Shown one piece after another: positions 26,837 through 35,921 of a stretch of 64,000 nt of DNA. This DNA is from Vibrio gallaecicus (GTDB taxonomy: Bacteria; Pseudomonadota; Gammaproteobacteria; Enterobacterales; Vibrionaceae). The position numbers and the translations under genes are program-made. Positions within the stretch are counted from its first letter, which is position 1, and each line of letters opens with the position of its first letter. The notes under the pieces are model-generated. The model was given only the letters and a program-made list of their open reading frames with translations. It searched no databases and was not told where the DNA came from. The stretch is taken from positions 62,001 to 126,000 of the forward strand of contig NZ_AP025490.1 of assembly GCF_024347495.1 (NCBI RefSeq). Direction: 5' to 3'.

Positions 26837-27682
26837 ATGGCAGTCTCTACTATCGATGATGTTGCAACTTATCTGATTCAAAATAATGAGATTGGCATCA
26901 CGCACAGAGAGCTTCAAAAAATTCTGTATTATTCACAAGGTTTTTACTTAGCTGAATATGATGAACCCTTATTTGACGCCGAGTTTGACGCTTGGCAATT
27001 TGGCCCTGTAAATAACAGTATTTGGGGGCGTTTCAGGGAATTTGGCTACAATAACTTATATGTATCTCCTGGCGCTGAAACAAAGACTTTAGATAATGCC
27101 AAGAAGGCTTTTTTGTCAGCTATTTTGGCTACTTTCCTAGTGCTCGGGCAGTCAAAGTTAATTGATATGTCCCATACTGACTATACATGGGAAAGCAATT
27201 ACATCGCGGGTATAAATAAAAGAATCCCACAAGAGCAAATTAAGGAATTCTTCAATAACTTTGATTCACACCAAGAATATGTACAGAGTGCGGAAGCAAA
27301 GCTTGGGTTTTTAACTTTGATTTCAGCTCGTCAAGAATATCTGACGAATTTACCGTCACTAGGTGAAAATTGGATATCTGGCGGGGCTGAAGCTCCAGCG
27401 AAGGAAATCTGCGAAGCATGTATAAAGTTTCTTCGTTATTTTACAAAAAATTTGTTTTCAACACATGCTGTACCAACTATTCCCAAACTGGTAATGGGGC
27501 CAATTCCATCTGGTGGTGTTGGTATTGAACTTCATTCTGAAAATAAAAACGTTTATGTAAGTTTTTATAATGACAAACAAGTAGATGTTTCAGTTGAAGA
27601 GAACGATAGCTTTACAGAACATGAAGTTAGTCTGGAACAGTTTGGTGAAGAAATAAGCTTATTCTTAGAGGGGGTTGTATGA
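26837..27682 (+). CDS. Panacea-domain (DUF4065) antitoxin-like protein with C-terminal extension
   Basis: This 281-residue protein has at residues 1-150 the Panacea/DUF4065 pattern: TIDDVATYLIQ, ITHRELQKILYYSQGFYLA, PLFDAEFDAWQFGPVNNSIW. Panacea proteins are antitoxins of many toxin-antitoxin pairs and also occur as SocA-type adaptors. The C-terminal 110 residues are extra and look like a separate alpha/beta domain (GPIPSGGVGIELHSENKNVYVSFYND). The stop overlaps the start of a small downstream gene (ATGA), the usual TA arrangement. TAGGAAGGAAA gives a strong ribosome site. Confidence 0.8.
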   Translation: MAVSTIDDVATYLIQNNEIGITHRELQKILYYSQGFYLAEYDEPLFDAEFDAWQFGPVNNSIWGRFREFGYNNLYVSPGAETKTLDNAKKAFLSAILATFLVLGQSKLIDMSHTDYTWESNYIAGINKRIPQEQIKEFFNNFDSHQEYVQSAEAKLGFLTLISARQEYLTNLPSLGENWISGGAEAPAKEICEACIKFLRYFTKNLFSTHAVPTIPKLVMGPIPSGGVGIELHSENKNVYVSFYNDKQVDVSVEENDSFTEHEVSLEQFGEEISLFLEGVV

Positions 27683-28074
27683 TGATCTTGGATGGCGAGA
27701 CGTTGTTTAGATACGCAGACCCCAAAATTTTGCCAGAAGGGCAGGAAGAATTACCGCTATCGATCTTCAATGACAAAGAAATGTCATGTGATTGGGATAA
27801 ATACCAGAAATCTCCTGAATCATCTCCCCACGTGACCTCTGGAAGAAGTTTGTTAATATCTATCAATGTTTGTGAGGATATTCGTTTTCCCAAAAACCCT
27901 AGAAGGGTTGGTGAAGTTGTTCCAGCATGGGAGCAAGTGGTTGTATACGATCCATTATCTGAACAAGAAGGTAATATCTTCACACCAAATGAATCTCATT
28001 CTCTGATTAAAGGTAAAAAGAAAGCCGCCGTCACTACGGCTCTAAGAAACAATTCAACTTTTAAAAACCTTTAA
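27679..28074 (+). CDS. Small partner of the Panacea protein, candidate toxin
   Basis: This 131-residue soluble protein is of a family I do not recognise. It is rich in Pro, Glu and charged residues (PEGQEELPLSIFNDKE), has SGRSLLISINVCEDIRFPKNP in the middle, and a Lys/Arg/Asn C-terminus. No known toxin motif (RelE, HicA, PIN, Fic) is apparent. It is coupled to the upstream Panacea gene by ATGA overlap, so it should be its functional partner. A toxin role is inferred from this arrangement only. It might instead be an accessory protein such as a ligand or nucleic-acid binder. Confidence 0.65.
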   Translation: MMILDGETLFRYADPKILPEGQEELPLSIFNDKEMSCDWDKYQKSPESSPHVTSGRSLLISINVCEDIRFPKNPRRVGEVVPAWEQVVVYDPLSEQEGNIFTPNESHSLIKGKKKAAVTTALRNNSTFKNL

Positions 28075-28099
28075 TAAACACTATGTAGTAATTTAAGAA

Positions 28100-28200
28100 C
28101 TGCCCCCAACGCTTGGTATTTCCAGCCCAAGGTTGGGTCTTGTGCTTATAGTTTAGGTTTGGTGGCTAGCGTTGCTCATCACCTTAATGCGGCTGACACT
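28100..28200 (+). repeat. Decayed integron attC site, VCR-like
   Basis: The sequence contains CCAACGCTTGGTATTTCCAG and, 40 bases later, TTTGGTGGCTAGCGTTGC followed by CACCTTAATGCGG. From memory this follows the order of the Vibrio cholerae repeat (AACGC-TGG-TTTCCAG ... TTTAG ... GCGTTGC ... CCTTAGGCGG). CAACGCT (28107-28113) and AGCGTTG (28168-28174) are inverted to each other, with an inner CCCAA/TTGGG hairpin at 28126-28137. The final recombination core GTTRRRY is lost. It directly follows the Panacea pair. Confidence 0.55.
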
Positions 28201-28232
28201 CATTCTAGTTACGCACAAGGAAACATTTATAA

Positions 28233-28700
28233 ATGACTGAATTAGTAACAATATTAGGTTCTGGCGTCATAGCTGGTTTAGTAGCTGGTTTAGTAACCAT
28301 TAGGACTACTGAACGAAAAATTGCGATTGAGAACATTACTCAACAGCGACAAGTTTGGCGTGATAAGGTACGAGAAAAAGCTAAATGTGTTACTCAAGCA
28401 ATTGACAATAAGTCTATCTCCCAACTGAGCTTGTTGACTACCGAGTTTTCCCACCTTCTCAATCCACTTGAAGGTGAGGACTATGAAATTATTAAGTTGT
28501 TATCTAAGTTTAAAGAAGGCACTTATTGTCCTGAAAAACACAGTGAATTTGTCGAACGTATTGCTTTGTTATTAAAGCATGATTGGGATCGCGCAAAATA
28601 TGAAGCAAAGCCATGGTTTTATCGGCACAGTGAACCAAAGCGACTTCTGTTTTCAGATTACAATCCCAAGAAAGATGATAAAAATATTCCACTACTCTAA
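28233..28700 (+). CDS. Small membrane-anchored hypothetical protein
   Basis: This 155-residue protein begins with a hydrophobic helix (about residues 5-23, ILGSGVIAGLVAGLVTI), followed by a Lys/Arg/Glu-rich segment that would sit in the cytoplasm. The rest is helical and charged. I do not recognise a named family. Similar one-helix proteins of this length are common in Vibrio integron cassettes. It follows the attC-like remnant by about 30 bp and reads in the same direction, which agrees with an origin as a gene cassette. Confidence 0.6.
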   Translation: MTELVTILGSGVIAGLVAGLVTIRTTERKIAIENITQQRQVWRDKVREKAKCVTQAIDNKSISQLSLLTTEFSHLLNPLEGEDYEIIKLLSKFKEGTYCPEKHSEFVERIALLLKHDWDRAKYEAKPWFYRHSEPKRLLFSDYNPKKDDKNIPLL

Positions 28701-29327
28701 GTAGAGTACTAATTAATAAGGATTAAGGTGTTGTGTAGGCAACACTAACCCCCGATCGTTTAACTGCTCGAATAGGTAGATTTTGCTATCTAGTTTGGTT
28801 GCCTGTCCTTTGAAATTCTTATCAAGGTGAACGGTACTAGTGTTAATCTACCTTTCCATACCTTAAGTAATTCACTTGATGTTCATTTAGTCATCGCGCT
28901 TACTCAGTTTTGCCCCAATTTTCCTAGAAACAGCTCAAACTATGTCTACCGACCAGACAATCAGCAACATATACAACCCCAATAGAACGCCTTGAGTTAA
29001 TCAAATTGTTGATTGAGCACTAGACAAATCATTGAAGCATTAGCTGGCATTAGGAATGCCCGTCAGTTATGAATTCGATACTAACTAGCTCATTTTTCCC
29101 TGAAGATTCTAACATTACTATCCACATCGCAACTTGCGATGTGGAATGAAAACCAACTAGTGTCTTGTTTTTAATTTGGTTGTTCCTGCAACGGTCATGT
29201 AAGAGATAGGATTAACGTTATTGATTCATATATGCACCTAATTGTGGTCAGGTGATAGATTTTCAAATATTCTCTGTGTGGCTGGAATTTAGATTGAATG
29301 AAGGCTTTACTTCAGAGCAGGAACATC
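28701..29327. other. Long non-coding stretch before the RM-Kiwa operon, with stem-loops
   Basis: No supported reading frame in about 600 bp. Structures seen: GTGTTG/CAACAC (28728-28745); GGTAGATT (28775-28782) paired with AATCTACC (28845-28852); and a perfect 11-bp palindrome CCACATCGCAA/TTGCGATGTGG with a one-base loop at 29122-29144. It should contain the promoter of hsdR and perhaps a small RNA or a regulator site. Nothing here fixes which. Confidence 0.5.
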
Positions 29328-32300
29328 ATGACTAAACAAAACGAAGATACACGGGTAAAGATACCAACCATATTGCACCTTACCCGCTTAGGGTATAAAT
29401 ACTTATCTTTAAAGCAGGCTACTTGGTGCACTGATACCAACATTTTCCCGGATATCTTCAAAGAGTCGATTGAACGTATTAATCCTGGAATGGATGGTGG
29501 GGATATTGAACGTTGCTTGGATGACTTGAAGTTAAGCTTAGACAATGAAGATCTAGGCCGTGCTTTTTATGAAAAACTGACAAGTCGTTCCGGTACAAAA
29601 CTCATTGATTTTGATGACTTCTCAAAAAATAGCCTACACGTAGTAACAGAGCTTACATACAAGAACGGCGATGAAGAGTTTCGTCCAGACATCATTCTGC
29701 TCATTAACGGTATGCCTTTAGTCTTTATTGAGGTGAAAAAGCCAAACAATAAAGACGGAGTTATAGCCGAGAGAAATCGAATCAACACTCGTTTTCAAAA
29801 TCCAAAGTTTAGACGCTTCGTTAACATTACTCAGCTCATGCTGTTTTCTAATAACATGGAATACGATGATGGTAGCTCAGAGCCTATTCAAGGTGCGTTC
29901 TATGCGAGCTCGTCTTATACAAAGCCTATCTTCAACTACTTCAGAGAAGAGGAAGTACTTAACCTTACTAAGCTACTTAAGCCTTTAGCCGATGATACTG
30001 AGAACTCTGTTTTAAAAGACAATAACTATACCGTTATTAAACATAGCCCTGAGTTCATCACCAACAAAGACCATGATGCGCCAACCAATAGAATATGCAC
30101 ATCACTACTCAATCCTGAGCGCCTTGCGTTCATGCTGAGATATTCTCTAGCGTATGTTAAAGAAACAGATGGTCTACAAAAACACGTAATGCGCTATCCG
30201 CAGCTGTTTGCGACCAAAGCGATTGAAAATAAGTTAAGTGAGGGCATTAAGAAAGGCATTATTTGGCATACCCAGGGAAGTGGAAAAACGGCTCTGGCTT
30301 ATTACAACGTAAGGCACTTAACCGACTACTATCAAAAGCAACATATCATCCCTAAGTTTTATTTTATTGTTGACCGGATTGATCTACTTATTCAGGCACA
30401 GCGTGAATTTACGAGTCGTGGGTTAATGGTTCATACCGTGAACTCTAGAGAAGCTTTTGCTCAGAGCATCAAGGCAACTAAGGTGATTCATAATGACTCG
30501 GGTAAGCCGGAGATCACCGTTGTTAACATTCAAAAGTTCGAGGATGACCCTAGCGTAGTACGAACAGTAGATTATGATGTCAATATTCAACGTGTTTACT
30601 TTTTAGATGAAGTGCATCGTAGCTACAACCCTAAAGGTAGTTTCTTAGCCAACCTCACCCAGTCAGATCCCAATGCCATTAAGATTGGCTTAACAGGTAC
30701 CCCGTTACTGCTGGCGGAAAAAGATAAAGATCCGACGAAAGAGTCAAAAGCATTTAGCTCAAAACAGATCTTTGGTAACTACATCCACAAGTATTACTAC
30801 AACGCGTCAATTGCAGATGGTTATACTTTACGCTTGATCCGTGAAGAAATTGCCAGCAACTATGTAATGGCAATGCGTGAAGCTTTGCAAGAGGTCGAGT
30901 TACAGCAAGGCAGTATCGACAAAAAGCAAGCCTATGCCCACTCAAAATTCGTAGAGCCCATGTTGAACTATATAGTTCAGGATTTTGAAAAAAGCCGCTC
31001 GACCTGGGGAGATCACAGCATTGGTGGAATGGTGATTTGTGATAGCTCTGAGCAAGCAAAAGAACTGTTCAAGCAGTTCAATGAGATTTATGCCACAAAG
31101 CCTATTTTACCTGCCAGCTCAAAGTCTGAAGAGGCTGTAGTAAAAGAAAGTGCCATAAATGAGCCAAAAGCTAGTTACAACGAAAAGCTAAAACGTGATA
31201 GCCAAGTACATTCAGCAGCTTTGATTTTACATGACGTCGGCAGTAAAGATGAGCGCAAGGATTGGGTTGAGAAATTTAAAGCCGGTGAGATAGATTTTGT
31301 ATTTGTTTACAACATGCTGCTTACCGGATTTGATGCGAAACGATTGAAAAAGCTGTACTTAGGTCGAGTGATTAAAAAGCACAACCTACTGCAAGCGTTA
31401 ACGCGTGTTAACCGTACCTATAAAGAATTCCGCTATGGTTACGTAGTCGATTTTGCTGATATCAGCGCTGAGTTTGATGCAACCAACAAAGCCTATTTTG
31501 ATGAATTAAAGGGCGAGCTTGGCGATGAAATGGACAGCTATTCAAATCTGTTCAAAAGTCATGAAGAAGTGCATGAAGAGATAGAGCACATAAAAGATGT
31601 ACTATTTCAATTTGATACTGAGAATGCAGAACTGTTCCAACAGCAGATTAGCCAAATCTCAGATCGCAAACAGATATTAGTCTTAAAGAAAGCATTAGAA
31701 AGTGCCAAAGACCTGTATAATCTCATCCGCCTGCAAGGGGATACTGAGCAGCTCCAAGAGCTGGATTTCGCTAAGCTTAACCTATTGTACCGATATGCTA
31801 ATGATCACTTAGGTAATTTGAACCTTAAACTGCAAATAGAGAACAGCACGGATACCACCAACTTACTGAACGCGGCGCTAGAAGATGTCGTATTTATGTT
31901 TACTAAGGTTGGAGAAAGTGAACTCAAGTTAGCTGACGAGTTCAAAAACACCTTACGTAAAACCCGTGAGGCGCTGGCTGGTAACATAGATCAAGCTGAC
32001 CCTAAGTTTATCGCCTTAAAAGAAGAGTTAGAACGCCTATTCAAAACCAAGAATTTAAGCGAAGTCAGTCAGGAACAGATGGACAAAAACATTGGTGCAC
32101 TGCGAAAAATTCATGAACGAGTGAAGGTGCTTAACTTAGAAAATAGCCGCCTTAAGTCTAAGTACCTAGGGGATGAAAAGTACGCGAGAACTCATAAGCG
32201 ACTTCTTGAAGGAAAGCGCGGGGAAGGCCAGCATAGCAAGTTGTTTGAAAGTGTAGAAAACCTTGTCGAACGCCGTATCTTTGAAGCGCTAGCAGCAATC

Positions 32301-32504
32301 AAGCAGTTAACTGATGAGCAAGTGTTGAACAATCAGCAGTTGCTTAATAACGAGAGCTATTTTGAACGTACAGTGATGCCTAACACCATCAAGCAGTTCA
32401 AAATGGAGCAAAAAATCAATTTAACTCCCGTAGCTGCAAAGCAGATCAATATGTTGGTGGTACGTGAGTATTTAAACGAATTTAACGGCAGAGCGCCGTG
32501 GTAG
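29328..32504 (+). CDS. hsdR: Type I restriction enzyme, R subunit
   Basis: This subunit translocates and cuts unmodified DNA as part of the HsdR2M2S complex. From the ATG at 29328 (AGGA upstream) it has about 1058 residues; the frame is open ten codons further. It has an N-terminal PD-(D/E)xK nuclease with PDIILLING...FIEVKK (about 120-139), Walker A TQGSGKT (about 313-319), the DEVH helicase box (about 427-430), and a C-terminal helicase lobe with LTGFDAKRLKKLY and LLQALTRVNR. The long C-terminal helical part contacts HsdM. It is the first gene of a five-gene operon that ends with Kiwa. No frameshift is seen. Confidence 0.95.
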   Translation: MTKQNEDTRVKIPTILHLTRLGYKYLSLKQATWCTDTNIFPDIFKESIERINPGMDGGDIERCLDDLKLSLDNEDLGRAFYEKLTSRSGTKLIDFDDFSKNSLHVVTELTYKNGDEEFRPDIILLINGMPLVFIEVKKPNNKDGVIAERNRINTRFQNPKFRRFVNITQLMLFSNNMEYDDGSSEPIQGAFYASSSYTKPIFNYFREEEVLNLTKLLKPLADDTENSVLKDNNYTVIKHSPEFITNKDHDAPTNRICTSLLNPERLAFMLRYSLAYVKETDGLQKHVMRYPQLFATKAIENKLSEGIKKGIIWHTQGSGKTALAYYNVRHLTDYYQKQHIIPKFYFIVDRIDLLIQAQREFTSRGLMVHTVNSREAFAQSIKATKVIHNDSGKPEITVVNIQKFEDDPSVVRTVDYDVNIQRVYFLDEVHRSYNPKGSFLANLTQSDPNAIKIGLTGTPLLLAEKDKDPTKESKAFSSKQIFGNYIHKYYYNASIADGYTLRLIREEIASNYVMAMREALQEVELQQGSIDKKQAYAHSKFVEPMLNYIVQDFEKSRSTWGDHSIGGMVICDSSEQAKELFKQFNEIYATKPILPASSKSEEAVVKESAINEPKASYNEKLKRDSQVHSAALILHDVGSKDERKDWVEKFKAGEIDFVFVYNMLLTGFDAKRLKKLYLGRVIKKHNLLQALTRVNRTYKEFRYGYVVDFADISAEFDATNKAYFDELKGELGDEMDSYSNLFKSHEEVHEEIEHIKDVLFQFDTENAELFQQQISQISDRKQILVLKKALESAKDLYNLIRLQGDTEQLQELDFAKLNLLYRYANDHLGNLNLKLQIENSTDTTNLLNAALEDVVFMFTKVGESELKLADEFKNTLRKTREALAGNIDQADPKFIALKEELERLFKTKNLSEVSQEQMDKNIGALRKIHERVKVLNLENSRLKSKYLGDEKYARTHKRLLEGKRGEGQHSKLFESVENLVERRIFEALAAIKQLTDEQVLNNQQLLNNESYFERTVMPNTIKQFKMEQKINLTPVAAKQINMLVVREYLNEFNGRAPW

Positions 32505-32510
32505 GACAAA

Positions 32511-34139
32511 ATGGTAGAACAAGATTTCCAAAGTAAAACTAAACAGCTGATTGATGACTTAAAATCAACATGTGCCCGTAATGGTTTAGGTAATGACGCG
32601 AGTGAGTTTAAGATCATTACTCAGGTGTTCTTGTATAAGCTACTGAACGATAAGTTCACCTATGAAACGAAACAAATTGAACCCAAGCTAGCAAGCAGTG
32701 ACAACTGGGAACAAGCGTTTATCGCACTAAGTGATGATGAGCGAGCAATGCTGGCGATGCAGTTGCCAGCCGATGCAGCGGAGCTAAAACAAGAGCACTT
32801 CATCTCAACCTTATTTGCTAAACAAAATGAAGCCGACTTCGCCAAGTTGTTCGATGACACACTACGCGATATCTCCATGCTCAACAGTGACACCTTCTCA
32901 GTAATGACTGATTCTGGCGAGAAGGTGGCACTGTTCGAATCGATCAGTGAGTACGTGACCGTTAGTAAGCGTGATGACTTCTGTCGCGCAATCATTAACA
33001 GCCTTGCTGAGTTCAGTTTTGAGCGAATCTTTACCCAAAAGTACGATTTCTATGCAGTGATTTTTGAATACTTAATCAAAGACTACAACAGTAATTCAGG
33101 GGGTAAATATGCCGAGTACTATACCCCTCATGCCGTGGCTCGTATTATGGCTAATATTCTTGTGCCAGAAGAACAGCAAGGAAAAATCAGTAACGTAAGT
33201 TGTTACGATCCATCAGCTGGTTCAGGTACTTTGTTGATGAATGTTGCACACGCCATTGGTGAAAGCCGCTGTTCTATCTTTACTCAGGATATCTCGAAAA
33301 AGTCATCGAACCTTCTACGATTAAACCTAATTCTCAATAACTTAGTTCACTCAATTCCTAATGTGATTGAAGGTGATACTATGCGTCATCCTCACCACAA
33401 AGATGGCGCTAATCTAAAGCAGTTTGATTACATCGTATCGAATCCTCCATTTAAGCTTGATTTCAGTGAAATTCATGAAGAGTTGGAAGGTAAAGAACAT
33501 AAGAAACGTTTCTTTGCTGGCGTACCTAAAATTCCAGCAAAAGCGAAAGATAAAATGGCGATTTATCAATTGTTTTTGCAGCATATTATCTACTCTCTGA
33601 AGCCAGGCGGGAAAGCTGCGGTTGTCGTACCCACAGGCTTCATCACTGCAAAATCTATTGATATTAAAGTCCGTAAGCATCTGATTGACAATAAAATGCT
33701 GGCAGGTGTTGTCTCAATGCCATCAAATATTTTCGCTACAACAGGGACTAATGTATCAATATTGTTTATTGACGCGAGTAACAAAGGTGGCGTGGTTTTG
33801 GTTGATGCCTCTAACTTAGGCACAAAGGTTAAAGAAGGTAAAAACCAAAAAACAGTCTTAAGTGACTTGGAAGAACAACAGATTATTGAAGTGTTTAATC
33901 ACACTAAAAGTGTCGATGATTTGTCTGTCGTGGTTAGTTACGAAGACATAGCGGCTAAGAATTACTCTTTCAGTGCCGGTCAGTATTTTGATGTTAAAAT
34001 TGAATATACAGATATTACCGAAAGAGAATTTAAACAAAAAATGGAGACCTATTCATCAAACTTGAATGCGCTATTTAATCAATCAAAAGCTTTGGAAGCA
34101 AAGATTGAAGAACAGCTAAAAGGTTTGAAATATGAGTAA
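32511..34139 (+). CDS. hsdM: Type I DNA adenine methyltransferase, M subunit
   Basis: This 542-residue protein methylates adenine at the target sites and is needed for both methylation and restriction. An N-terminal helical HsdM_N domain (about residues 1-130) precedes the N6-methyltransferase domain, with the SAM site YDPSAGSGTLL (about 232-242) and the catalytic NPPF (about 311-314). It starts six bases after hsdR and overlaps hsdS by eight. Both catalytic motifs are intact, so the system is probably active. Confidence 0.96.
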   Translation: MVEQDFQSKTKQLIDDLKSTCARNGLGNDASEFKIITQVFLYKLLNDKFTYETKQIEPKLASSDNWEQAFIALSDDERAMLAMQLPADAAELKQEHFISTLFAKQNEADFAKLFDDTLRDISMLNSDTFSVMTDSGEKVALFESISEYVTVSKRDDFCRAIINSLAEFSFERIFTQKYDFYAVIFEYLIKDYNSNSGGKYAEYYTPHAVARIMANILVPEEQQGKISNVSCYDPSAGSGTLLMNVAHAIGESRCSIFTQDISKKSSNLLRLNLILNNLVHSIPNVIEGDTMRHPHHKDGANLKQFDYIVSNPPFKLDFSEIHEELEGKEHKKRFFAGVPKIPAKAKDKMAIYQLFLQHIIYSLKPGGKAAVVVPTGFITAKSIDIKVRKHLIDNKMLAGVVSMPSNIFATTGTNVSILFIDASNKGGVVLVDASNLGTKVKEGKNQKTVLSDLEEQQIIEVFNHTKSVDDLSVVVSYEDIAAKNYSFSAGQYFDVKIEYTDITEREFKQKMETYSSNLNALFNQSKALEAKIEEQLKGLKYE

Positions 34140-35376
34140 GTTAACGAAACACCGCTTTAGTGATTTGTATTCGATGTCATCGGGGATTTCTTCTACTAAA
34201 GAGCAAGCTGGTCATGGTGCGCCATTTTTATCGTTTTCAGCTGTTTTTAATAATTACTTTGTTCCTGATGAACTAGAAGATCTTATGGATGCGTCGGCAA
34301 AACAGCAAGAAACGTATTCGATAAAAAAAGGGGATATCTTCTTAACCAGGACGAGTGAGGTAGTTGATGAACTTGCTATGAGTTCAGTGGCAACCCAAGA
34401 TTATCCTAATGCGACATATAGCGGTTTCCTAAAACGCTTGCGTCCTACTCAGAGTGATATCAGTTATTCTAAGTTTATGGCCTTTTACTTAAGAAGTTCA
34501 TTATTTAGAAAGACGATGACAAACAATGCTGTCATGACCTTAAGAGCAAGCTTAAATGAAGATATCTTTTCTTATCTTGAATTATGGCTGCCAGATTATG
34601 AAGAACAGGTGAAAATTGGTGATTTCCTATATAACCTGTCCAGAAAAATTGATACCAACAACAAGATTAATTCTGAGCTAGAAGCAATGACTAAGGCTTT
34701 GTACGACTATTGGTTTGTTCAGTTCGATTTTCCAGACTCAAATGGAAACCCTTATAAGTCGTCCGGTGGCAAGATGGTTTATTGCAATGATACTAAACGT
34801 GAAATCCCAGAAGGATGGTTTACAAGGTCTTTGGTTGATGAGATGGACGTGCAGTATGGGTATCCTTTTAGTACTAAGCAATTTAATGAGAAAAAACTCG
34901 GAGCACCTGTCGCTAGGATTCGAAACATTCTAGATAACAGCATTTCAATGTATTCAACAGAAAATGTAGACGATAAATACCTGATAGAGAAAGGCGACCT
35001 TTTAGTGGGAATGGATGGTAACTTTCATATCAACTTTTGGAGTAAAAATGGGTGTTATCTAAATCAGCGATGCTTTCGAGTAAGAAAAAAAACAGAATCT
35101 ACTATTTCTCTTTTCCAAGCCTACTACCAAATACAGCCATATATCAAAGCGCGAGAGAAAAATGTGTCGAGAACCACAGTCGGACACTTAAGTGCTGATG
35201 ATGTGAATGGCCTGAATGTTTTGATATCTAACTCAAGTGCCGTAAATGAAAAAATGGACTTTTTTGATTCCTTACTGGAGCAGATTATGGTTCGACGCAA
35301 TGAAAATAGTGAGCTTTTAGAGTTAATTGATAACCTTGTTCCTATATTTATGAATGGTCAAGCGACTGTTAAATGA
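34132..35376 (+). CDS. hsdS: Type I restriction specificity subunit
   Basis: This 414-residue protein sets the DNA sequence recognised. It has two target-recognition domains (about residues 1-150 and 210-370), each followed by a helical conserved spacer. The spacer motifs EEQVKIGDFLYNLSRKIDTNNKINSELEAMTKALYDYWFVQFD and the C-terminal EKMDFFDSLLEQIMVRRNENSELLELIDNLVP are typical. Target-recognition domains vary fast, so the site cannot be predicted here. It overlaps hsdM and overlaps kwaA by four bases. Confidence 0.95.
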   Translation: MSKLTKHRFSDLYSMSSGISSTKEQAGHGAPFLSFSAVFNNYFVPDELEDLMDASAKQQETYSIKKGDIFLTRTSEVVDELAMSSVATQDYPNATYSGFLKRLRPTQSDISYSKFMAFYLRSSLFRKTMTNNAVMTLRASLNEDIFSYLELWLPDYEEQVKIGDFLYNLSRKIDTNNKINSELEAMTKALYDYWFVQFDFPDSNGNPYKSSGGKMVYCNDTKREIPEGWFTRSLVDEMDVQYGYPFSTKQFNEKKLGAPVARIRNILDNSISMYSTENVDDKYLIEKGDLLVGMDGNFHINFWSKNGCYLNQRCFRVRKKTESTISLFQAYYQIQPYIKAREKNVSRTTVGHLSADDVNGLNVLISNSSAVNEKMDFFDSLLEQIMVRRNENSELLELIDNLVPIFMNGQATVK

Positions 35377-35921
35377 TGAATATTGCGTATCGGTTACTGC
35401 TCACTGTTACCGCAACATCCTTGTTGTTGATAATATTTGTGGTGCAGAAGGGCTACACGTTAGGTTACTTTTTTGATAATTGCACATACTTAGCCACCTT
35501 GCCGAACGCAATTTCATACATTATTTACCTCCTAATACCAATCTCGTTAAGTGGGCTGAGTATTTTCTTCAGTCGATACCTTGGTAAAGATGAGTTCAAA
35601 GCGGGACAGGTGGTTGAGGTTGAACATGCTAATAACAGCTTTCTTCCTAGCTACTTAGGCTACTTTTTTGTTGCATTAAGTATCGGCAACTGGGAAACCT
35701 TGTTTTTTGTCTATGGTGTCCTGTTCGTGTTTACCTTCTTATCACAGGCGCTTTACTTCAACCCACTATTTTTATTGTTTGGGTTTGAGTTCTACAACAT
35801 CACAACGAAAAATGGTGCAACCATCTTTTTGATAAGCCGAGAGCGCTATAAAACACCAGGTGATATAGTGATAGGCAAAGCTTATCGTATTAATAATTAT
35901 ACATTTATTGAGCGAGGGTGA
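35373..35921 (+). CDS. kwaA: Kiwa anti-phage protein KwaA, membrane subunit
   Basis: This 182-residue protein has about four transmembrane helices (around residues 7-27, 45-66, 92-108 and 110-130) and a soluble C-terminal tail (TIFLISRERYKTPGDIVIG). KwaA is the membrane sensor of the two-gene Kiwa defence system, which responds to phage at the cell envelope and works with the DNA-binding KwaB. The identification rests on this topology and size together with the DUF4868-type gene directly behind. Start and hsdS stop overlap as ATGA, so it is translated as part of the RM operon, which is unusual. Confidence 0.8.
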   Translation: MMNIAYRLLLTVTATSLLLIIFVVQKGYTLGYFFDNCTYLATLPNAISYIIYLLIPISLSGLSIFFSRYLGKDEFKAGQVVEVEHANNSFLPSYLGYFFVALSIGNWETLFFVYGVLFVFTFLSQALYFNPLFLLFGFEFYNITTKNGATIFLISRERYKTPGDIVIGKAYRINNYTFIERG

